The translations under genes and the position numbers were made by a program. A stretch of 62,084 nt of DNA from an uncultured Acidobacteriota bacterium (GTDB lineage Bacteria > Acidobacteriota > Thermoanaerobaculia > Gp7-AA8), in assembly GCA_937870635.1 (NCBI GenBank), contig CALMZP010000098.1, forward strand, positions 1 through 62,084, read 5' to 3'. Numbering within the stretch: the stretch's first letter is position 1; each line of letters begins with the position of its first letter. This document shows positions 56,159 through 62,084 of the stretch, piece after piece. The notes under the pieces were generated by a model, which searched no databases, had not been told where the DNA came from, and saw only the letters and a list, made by a program, of their open reading frames with translations.

Positions 56159-57150
56159 CCCGGAAACCCGGCGTAGCCATCGTCGGCTGTGGCCTCATCG
56201 GAAAGAAGCGAGCAGCGGCACTCGGCGACGCGCAGCTCGTGGCCTGCGCGGACATCGTCCGCGAAAAGGCGGCCGCGCTTGCGGCGGGGACGAATGCGGT
56301 TCCCTCCAATGACTGGCGCGCGGCGATCGATCGCAGCGACGTCGACATCGTGATCGCCGCCACGATGAACAGCCTCCTTCCGGACATTGCCGTCGCTGCG
56401 CTCGAAGCCGGAAAACACGTGCTGATCGAAAAGCCGGCCGGGCGCAACGTTGCGGACATTGACCGGATCGCGGCGGCACAGCGATCCAGCGGCAAACTGG
56501 TGCGCGTGGGCTTCAACCATCGCTATCACCCCGCGCTCCTCAAAGCGAAAGAGGTGTTCGACCGCGGGTTTCTCGGCGAGATGATGTTCGTGCGGGGCCG
56601 CTACGGTCACGGCGGTCGGGTCGGATACGATCGCGAATGGCGCGCCGACCCGGCTCTTTCCGGCGGCGGAGAATTGATCGACCAGGGCGTGCATCTCATC
56701 GACCTTTCCCGCCAGTATCTCGGCGAGTTCACATCCGTTGCGGGCGAAGCACGGACGTTCTTCTGGGACATGCCCGTCGATGACAATGCATTTCTGCTCC
56801 TCGAGACGGCGACCGGGCAGACCGCCTTTCTCCACGCGTCGTGCACCGAGTGGAAGAACCTGTTCTCACTCGAGATCTACGGCCGGGATGGCAAGCTTCA
56901 CGTCGAAGGCCTGGGAGGCAGCTACGGCGTCGAGCGCGTGACCTGGTATCGGATGCTGCCGGAGATGGGCCCTCCTGAAACCGAAGCGTGGGAGTACCCC
57001 GGCGCCGACACGTCGTGGAAGACAGAGTTCGACGAGTTCCTGGAGGACGTGAGGCTCGGAAGGACGCCGGCAGCGGGCCTCGACGACGCCCGCGCCGCGC
57101 TTGCAGTCGTCGAGCGGATCTACGCTGCCTCGGGCTATGACCGCCGCTGA
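56155..57150 (+). CDS. Gfo/Idh/MocA-family oxidoreductase
   Basis: 331 residues: VAIVGCGLIGKKRAAALG binds NAD, EKPAGRN at 92-98 has the catalytic Lys, and GELIDQGVHLIDL gives Asp176 and His180. These enzymes oxidise or reduce ring carbons of sugars and nucleotide sugars (for example WlbA-like 3-dehydrogenases). Together with the SDR and the Cys-less dehydrogenase, it suggests a modified sugar. ATGA overlap upstream. Confidence 0.86.
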   Translation: MTRKPGVAIVGCGLIGKKRAAALGDAQLVACADIVREKAAALAAGTNAVPSNDWRAAIDRSDVDIVIAATMNSLLPDIAVAALEAGKHVLIEKPAGRNVADIDRIAAAQRSSGKLVRVGFNHRYHPALLKAKEVFDRGFLGEMMFVRGRYGHGGRVGYDREWRADPALSGGGELIDQGVHLIDLSRQYLGEFTSVAGEARTFFWDMPVDDNAFLLLETATGQTAFLHASCTEWKNLFSLEIYGRDGKLHVEGLGGSYGVERVTWYRMLPEMGPPETEAWEYPGADTSWKTEFDEFLEDVRLGRTPAAGLDDARAALAVVERIYAASGYDRR

Positions 57151-57961
57151 CCCCTCCCCGCCGCTGCTCACGGTATTCACGCCGTTCTATCGGAACATCG
57201 AGTATTTCGAAGAGACGATCGTCAGCGTCCTCTCACAGTCGTTCCGCGATTTCGAGTACCTCATGATCAACGACGGCGATCCCGCGGAAGGCGCAACGAT
57301 CGAGAAGCGGTTTGCCGATCCGCGGATCAGGATCATCCACCCGCCGGCACCACTCGGGCTGAGCGGATCGCGGAATGCCGGCCTCACGGAGGCGCGCGGC
57401 GAGCTGATCGCGTTCATCGACTCCGACGACTTCTGCGAGCCGGGAAGACTGGAAAAACAGGTTGCCTTTCTCCGCGATCATCCCCACCACATTCTGGTCG
57501 GGACTGCCTTGCGTTACATCAACGAGCGGTCTGAGACGATCGGCTCGCGCCGCTATCCGGAAACTGACGAGGAGATCAAACGGCGCCTCGTCTTGGTGAA
57601 CTGCGTCGCCCAGCCTTCGGTGATGGCGCGGCGGGCGAAGCTCATTGAAGCGGGGGGTTACACCAGCGAGTTTCCGGCCGCCGAGGATTACGCGCTGTGG
57701 CTGCGGCTCGCGCGTTTCGGCAAGTACCACAATCTGCAGGAACCGCTGGTGGCCTACCGGATCCACACCGCCTCGGGAAAGAATCTTCTGCTCAAGCCTG
57801 CACTGCGTGACACGACGCGACTGAAGATCGCTGCGATCAGACGTTACGGTTTTCGCCCGACGCCCGCTGCGATCCTGAGCATCATCATGCACTCGTTGAT
57901 GCTTCTGTTGCCGAGCCGCCTCATCTTCTGGCTCTTCCGCCGGCTGGTCGTAGCGGGGTGA
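57137..57961 (+). CDS. Family 2 glycosyltransferase
   Basis: 274 residues from ATG 57137; 14-base overlap with the previous gene. GT-A motifs: TVFTPFYRNIEYFEETIVSV, MINDGDPAEGATIEKR, IDSDDFCEPGRLEKQ (DxD) and PAAEDYALWLRLARFGKY. A hydrophobic C-terminal end (PAAILSIIMHSLMLLLPSRL) suggests membrane association. Last gene of the plus-strand cassette; convergent with the next gene, whose stop is adjacent. Confidence 0.86.
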   Translation: MTAADPSPPLLTVFTPFYRNIEYFEETIVSVLSQSFRDFEYLMINDGDPAEGATIEKRFADPRIRIIHPPAPLGLSGSRNAGLTEARGELIAFIDSDDFCEPGRLEKQVAFLRDHPHHILVGTALRYINERSETIGSRRYPETDEEIKRRLVLVNCVAQPSVMARRAKLIEAGGYTSEFPAAEDYALWLRLARFGKYHNLQEPLVAYRIHTASGKNLLLKPALRDTTRLKIAAIRRYGFRPTPAAILSIIMHSLMLLLPSRLIFWLFRRLVVAG

Positions 57962-58666
57962 TCACTTTCGCGCCAGCGCCGTGATGAACGCGCTGTGACG
58001 CCGATCGAGCCGCCCAAGCACGGCCGGCAGCGGGAAGTATCCGGCGCCGGCGATCTCGACATGACGGAAGCCGTGCGTCTCGAACATTTCGATGAGGCCG
58101 CGGTAGTTGAAGATCGTTTTGTGCGTCCACGTGCCCGTGTAAGGCGTGCCGCCGCGCTGAATCGCGAACGGGTTGCCGAGACCGGCCTTGAGCGAGGACA
58201 CGTTCGTGAGCGAGAAGATCTGCCATCCCATCGCCGCCGCGAAGACGTTATGCCAGCTGCTCCCGTTCTCCGTACTGACGACGGCCGCACCACCGGGCTT
58301 GAGCACCCGGAAGACCTCCGACACGAACAGATCGACACTGGAAACGTGCTCGATCACCTGGTTCGCGTGAATGACGTCGTAGTGACCGGACGGCAGGTCA
58401 GAGAGGGGGCGGTTCAGATCAGCGGAAATGACCCGCACGCCGTTCGCACGCGCTTTCCGGGCCTGCTCTTCGACCACTTCGACGCCGTGAGCTTCCTTCG
58501 CACCGATCTCGCCGGCGAGCTTCATCGTCCAGATGCCATCGTCGCAGCCGAGGTCGAGAAGGATGCCACCACCGTCCGCTCCCGCCTTGCGCACGAGGTC
58601 CACGATGTTGCGGCGATTCATGTTCGCCGCGTTGTCGTAGACGCTGGTAAAGAAGCTCTTCAGCAT
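57962..58666 (-). CDS. Class I SAM-dependent methyltransferase
   Basis: 234 residues: ILLDLGCDDGIWTMKLAGEI (SAM motif I), YDVIHANQVIEHVSSVDLFV and VLKPGGAAVVSTENG. Resembles glycan or lipid methyltransferases of surface-polysaccharide loci. Stop codon abuts the glycosyltransferase gene on the other strand. Confidence 0.85.
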   Translation of the reverse strand: MLKSFFTSVYDNAANMNRRNIVDLVRKAGADGGGILLDLGCDDGIWTMKLAGEIGAKEAHGVEVVEEQARKARANGVRVISADLNRPLSDLPSGHYDVIHANQVIEHVSSVDLFVSEVFRVLKPGGAAVVSTENGSSWHNVFAAAMGWQIFSLTNVSSLKAGLGNPFAIQRGGTPYTGTWTHKTIFNYRGLIEMFETHGFRHVEIAGAGYFPLPAVLGRLDRRHSAFITALARK

Positions 58667-58696
58667 GGATGGATGAGGCCTTTCATGATCGCACAG

Positions 58697-60061
58697 TCAT
58701 CGCGGCGGGTAGCGGTACATGAACGCCGGCCTGTTGAGCGGGGTTTTGGGGCTTCTGATCCCATCCCATTCATGCGACTGACTGCAGAATCCGAGTGGCC
58801 GCCGGCCATATCGCTGCATGTTGACGAGCAGAGATTCGGGTGGCGAATGAACGTAAAACTTGTGATAAACGAAGCCGGCGAGCGGGTTCATGAGAAAGGG
58901 ACCGAAGGCGATGGAGGCGTTGAGGACGATGGTCAGGCCGACCGCGACGCGCCATCGCCCCTGGACGCTTCCCTCGAGACTTTGCGTGGCGCGCGCGCCG
59001 ATCATCAGCAGTACGACGACGAGCGGCTGATAGAGACGCGCCAGCCAGTATCCCCGCATCTGCCAGCCGTAGTACGGCGGTGCCGCATTGGTGAACAGAA
59101 ACAGAGCCAGCGCCGTCGAGAGGAGCGCTTTCTCCGGAAGATCGACGACGACAGCTCGCCTGCTCCGCAGCAGGATGGCGCCCGCGATGGCCAGGATCGG
59201 AAGAAAAACGAGGTTGCTGTAAATCGCATTCGAAAACAGGACCAGCGGAAGCTCGGCCAGGTACGCGAACCATTCGGAGCCGTACCGATCGAAGCTCAGA
59301 TAAGAGAAAACGACGCTCAAATAGTTTGCCGTGTTCGTGTTGATCACAGGGACACCCATCGCCACGAACATGAGCGCAACCAGGATTCCGGGCAGAACCA
59401 TTGCGATCATCGCGACGAGTGCAGCCGTGAAGCGTCGTGCCACGGAGAGGATGATCACCGCGGCCGGACCGAAGAACGGAAAGAGATCGTAAGCGGTGAA
59501 GATCAGCCCGAGGAGAAACGCAGCGCGGACGACATCCTCGAACGTCGTGCGGTCCTGCATCCTGTAGAGAAGGATGAGTCCGAACAGCGACCCCGGAACG
59601 ATCGCCACATAGGAATACGGCAACCCCGCCCAGTACGTGATGCCGGGATAGGTCGCCACCAGCCAGAGGGCGGCAATGGCTCCCCGGTCGCCGACTTTCC
59701 GCCGGACGAATGAGGCGAAAACATAAAGAGCGATGACGTTGAGGAGGATGCTCGCGATCAGTCCGCCGGCTAGAAAGCCCGCCGCCTTCACAAAGGGGTA
59801 GGAAACCACCGGAAACAGCAGCCGTCGCAGGACGACGCTGCCGGCCCATCGCGAGGGCTCCTCGCCCCCAATCATGCGATAGACGGCCTCGAAATGGTAA
59901 TGATCGACATTGACCAGGTAGTGACACGGCTCGAGCACGAGGGGATGGGAATCCGTCGCGCCATAGGGCGCCATCGTGCCGCTGGACAGGTAAATGGCCA
60001 GAGCGAGAACGGCCATTGCCCCGGCGGCGTGCATCCGGCAGCGACGCTCCTGATCGGTCAT
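58697..60061 (-). CDS. Polytopic membrane protein, glycan-locus type
   Basis: 454 residues from ATG 60061, overlapping the flippase stop by four bases. About ten or eleven helices. HPLVLEPCHYLVNVDHYHFE and PSRWAGSVVLRRLLFP in the first loop are typical of GT-C-like or unknown mannosyltransferase proteins; no polymerase or ligase motif could be assigned. Possible Wzy-like polymerase or GT-C enzyme. Confidence 0.65.
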   Translation of the reverse strand: MTDQERRCRMHAAGAMAVLALAIYLSSGTMAPYGATDSHPLVLEPCHYLVNVDHYHFEAVYRMIGGEEPSRWAGSVVLRRLLFPVVSYPFVKAAGFLAGGLIASILLNVIALYVFASFVRRKVGDRGAIAALWLVATYPGITYWAGLPYSYVAIVPGSLFGLILLYRMQDRTTFEDVVRAAFLLGLIFTAYDLFPFFGPAAVIILSVARRFTAALVAMIAMVLPGILVALMFVAMGVPVINTNTANYLSVVFSYLSFDRYGSEWFAYLAELPLVLFSNAIYSNLVFLPILAIAGAILLRSRRAVVVDLPEKALLSTALALFLFTNAAPPYYGWQMRGYWLARLYQPLVVVLLMIGARATQSLEGSVQGRWRVAVGLTIVLNASIAFGPFLMNPLAGFVYHKFYVHSPPESLLVNMQRYGRRPLGFCSQSHEWDGIRSPKTPLNRPAFMYRYPPR

Positions 60062-61275
60062 GTCGTCCGTGCGCCTTTGACGACCTGCAACGACAAAGGA
60101 AGGATCAACGTCAATTGAGCGGCATACAAGGTCATCACGATTTCGCCGATGGTCGCATGAAACAACGCCAGCCCCACGACCTGGACCGTGGCTGCGATGG
60201 CAAACCACCGCAGAAATCGAAAATCATGAACGGTGATGAACACCTGCGACAGAAGAAGCGACGTGTGAATGAGAATGGAGATCGCGCCCAGATGGACTGC
60301 GATCCCGGCCGCGCCACCGAAAGCCTCACCGAAAAGCAATCGAACGATCTGGTGTCCCTGAAGCAGCAGGAGCGCGAGCCCGACAGACGAGATTCCGACG
60401 AAGATGGCTGCGATGCGGAGCGCCGGCCCCTGCAGTCGCTCACCGCGTTCCTGATGCTGCGTCAGCAGCGGGCCGGCAAGAACGTAAAGCGGCGTGAAGA
60501 CGGCGCCAAACATCTTCGCCAGTGCCGCCGCGGCGCCGTACTCTCCCGCGACGGCGGGCGGAAACCACCGCTTGACCGCCATCATGTCGGCGTTCTGGTA
60601 GAGCGCCGCGGCCAGCATCAGCGCCATCATCGGCACGAACAGGCCGCGCAGCTCTTCCCAATCCACCGGGGCTTTTTCGCTGACGGCCCCCGATCCTCGG
60701 AAAAGCACAGCGTTGAAGATCTCGGCTGCCACGATTGCGGCGAGATACGCAATGACCGCGGCGGCTGCAGACGGGGCGACGATTCGAAAGATTGCGATCG
60801 CTGCAATGAGTCGGACGAGGGACTCGATGAGAACGCTGGCATTGTAGGCGCGGAAGCGGAAGAGTCCCTGCAGAAACCCGCGATCCGCACTCAGGAGCGC
60901 GAAGGTCAGCGCAGCTACAAGTGCAACCATCAGCGCAAGCGGCGACCGGAAGTTCAGAGCGCGCGCGAGCGCCAGCACCGGTAGAACGAGCAGAATCGCG
61001 GCAACGAAAAGCGCAATCATCAGCGGGGTGACGACACCGCGCCGCAGATGGATTACCGACTCTGCCTCCCCGCGGGCAAAACGCCTGGCGGCAGTGCGCG
61101 CTATGGCCGGGGTCAGCGGGCTGAGAGTGATGGCGCCGAAGTAGATGAAAGCGAGCGCGGCCGAGAACTCGCCATATTCGGACAAACCGAGAACGCGCCC
61201 CACGTACACCAGATAAGCGACCGTCACGAGCGCAGACGTACCGCCCGCGACGAGAAGGCCGAGCGTCCTCTTCAA
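60058..61275 (-). CDS. Wzx-like polysaccharide flippase
   Basis: 405 residues, about 11-12 helices, MOP/MATE fold: LVAGGTSALVTVAYLVYVGR and VLGLSEYGEFSAALAFIYFG at the start are typical. Would move undecaprenyl-linked repeat units across the inner membrane. Follows the FkbM methyltransferase with a 4-base overlap. Confidence 0.82.
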   Translation of the reverse strand: MKRTLGLLVAGGTSALVTVAYLVYVGRVLGLSEYGEFSAALAFIYFGAITLSPLTPAIARTAARRFARGEAESVIHLRRGVVTPLMIALFVAAILLVLPVLALARALNFRSPLALMVALVAALTFALLSADRGFLQGLFRFRAYNASVLIESLVRLIAAIAIFRIVAPSAAAAVIAYLAAIVAAEIFNAVLFRGSGAVSEKAPVDWEELRGLFVPMMALMLAAALYQNADMMAVKRWFPPAVAGEYGAAAALAKMFGAVFTPLYVLAGPLLTQHQERGERLQGPALRIAAIFVGISSVGLALLLLQGHQIVRLLFGEAFGGAAGIAVHLGAISILIHTSLLLSQVFITVHDFRFLRWFAIAATVQVVGLALFHATIGEIVMTLYAAQLTLILPLSLQVVKGARTT

Positions 61276-62063
61276 CCGGGACCCTCCCGCACGGCCAGCA
61301 GATCAACGTAGCCGCGGCGGCTGTGGAGACGCGCGATCGCCTCCGGCGCGGCGTCCACCAAGTCTCCTCCGTGCGTCAGGACGTAAAGGGCGAAGCCACG
61401 CTGCGTGTAGAACCCTGCGATGGTCGCAGCGTCATATCCCCAGGACTTTGCACTCGGCTCCTGATACTCGAAGGCGACCGCGAGGCGGCGATTCCCGTCG
61501 ATCACGTCCCTCATCCCGCGGCTCACGGCGAGCTCGAAGCCCTGCACATCGATCTTGATGAAACAGATGCCGGTCACATGATGCGTCGCTGCGAATGCAT
61601 CGAGCGTCGTCACCGGGACCCGAATGGTCGCATCGTCCGTCGTGACTGCTGACACTCGATGATCGCCAGGATGTGATTCATTGACGACCAGCTCCACTTC
61701 GCCATTCGTGTCGCCAACCGCGGAGGCGATCACCGAGATCCGAGCGCCAAGGTCTTTCGCTTCGATCACGCGTCTGAGACGCCGTAGGTTCACCGGCTCG
61801 GGCTCGAACGCGTACACCCGGTAACCATCGCTGGCGGCATTCGAGAAAATTGCCGCCGTGTAACCGACATTCGCGCCGACATCGAGAATGTGTCCTCCGC
61901 GGAAAAGATCCGGCCTCTTACGAGCCAGCGAGGCAAAAGGATCCTCCGCGTAACGCTTGTAAGCGAAGAGGAGCGCGAGATAGATGCGCTCGAGAAACGG
62001 GTTACGGAGCCAGCGTCCGACACGCAGCTTCGCGTACAGCCACGGCAGGAGTCGCGTCAGCAT
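61272..62063 (-). CDS. FkbM-family SAM-dependent methyltransferase
   Basis: 263 residues: HILDVGANVGYTAAIFSNAA (motif I), YAFEPEPVNLRRLRRVIEAK, and GICFIKIDVQGFELAVSRGM, the FkbM signature. Likely O-methylates a glycan residue. The start ATG lies 21 bases from the right edge, so the gene is complete. Confidence 0.88.
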   Translation of the reverse strand: MLTRLLPWLYAKLRVGRWLRNPFLERIYLALLFAYKRYAEDPFASLARKRPDLFRGGHILDVGANVGYTAAIFSNAASDGYRVYAFEPEPVNLRRLRRVIEAKDLGARISVIASAVGDTNGEVELVVNESHPGDHRVSAVTTDDATIRVPVTTLDAFAATHHVTGICFIKIDVQGFELAVSRGMRDVIDGNRRLAVAFEYQEPSAKSWGYDAATIAGFYTQRGFALYVLTHGGDLVDAAPEAIARLHSRRGYVDLLAVREGPG

Positions 62064-62084
62064 TGACGTTTCACGGCAGGCGGC

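Overview
The window is GC-rich bacterial chromosome from an organism with a Gram-negative type envelope: it has System I cytochrome c maturation, a lipobox protein, and D,D-heptose and flippase genes. Gene content, codon bias and the repeat families make an uncultured Acidobacteriota-like lineage the best guess. No rRNA or other marker here settles the phylum, so that is inference. No tRNA, rRNA, CRISPR array, transposase or phage gene was found.

Layout. (1) 1-3295, minus strand: ccmABCDEF, with ccmF cut by the left edge. (2) 3633-9298, plus strand: a multidomain lipoprotein (EF-hand-like loop, HEAT repeats, cyclophilin, thioredoxin-like end), a 55-aa membrane protein, a D-2-hydroxyacid dehydrogenase, two stand-alone receiver proteins, a SemiSWEET-like transporter and an EamA transporter. 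(3) 9538-13086, plus strand: aldehyde dehydrogenase, glutamine-synthetase-like ligase and SDR, resembling gamma-glutamylated amine catabolism. A DUF4097 protein (minus) and an M28 membrane peptidase (plus) follow. (4) 16214-36981, minus strand: one uninterrupted str-S10-spc-alpha ribosomal superoperon running rpsL-rpsG-fusA-tuf-rpsJ...secY-adk-map-infA-rpmJ...rpoA-rplQ. It has a clear sigma70-type promoter at its head and a palindromic repeat plus T-run as terminator at its foot. (5) 37118-40760, minus strand: ornithine cyclodeaminase-like enzyme, cupin, DUF4186 protein and a membrane protein. (6) 40784-62063: a surface-polysaccharide locus. A 12-gene minus-strand operon, mostly with 1-4 bp start/stop overlaps, plus a convergent gmhA-like gene, carries the four enzyme classes of GDP-D-glycero-alpha-D-manno-heptose synthesis, and a transaldolase that could supply or interconvert sedoheptulose 7-phosphate. 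A divergent plus-strand cassette encodes epimerase, an unusual nucleotide-sugar dehydrogenase, SDR, Gfo/Idh/MocA oxidoreductase and glycosyltransferase. Two methyltransferases, a membrane protein and a Wzx-like flippase follow.

The signal the genes do not explain is repeat content. Four classes occur. Class one is tandem arrays with a strict 7-bp period, often with a matching inverted arm, at eleven places with several unrelated heptamer sequences. Class two is a REP-like palindrome (core GCGGGCGAnnTCGCCCGC with a CTCCA flank), single or as inverted pairs; three insertions lie in frame inside predicted membrane-protein loops. Class three is a TCATCCTGAG...GAAGGATC element, three of whose four copies sit in ribosomal-operon spacers. 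Class four is long near-perfect hairpins between convergent genes. A second theme is that several genes have a -10-like hexamer 6-11 bases before the start codon, suggesting leaderless or near-leaderless transcripts.
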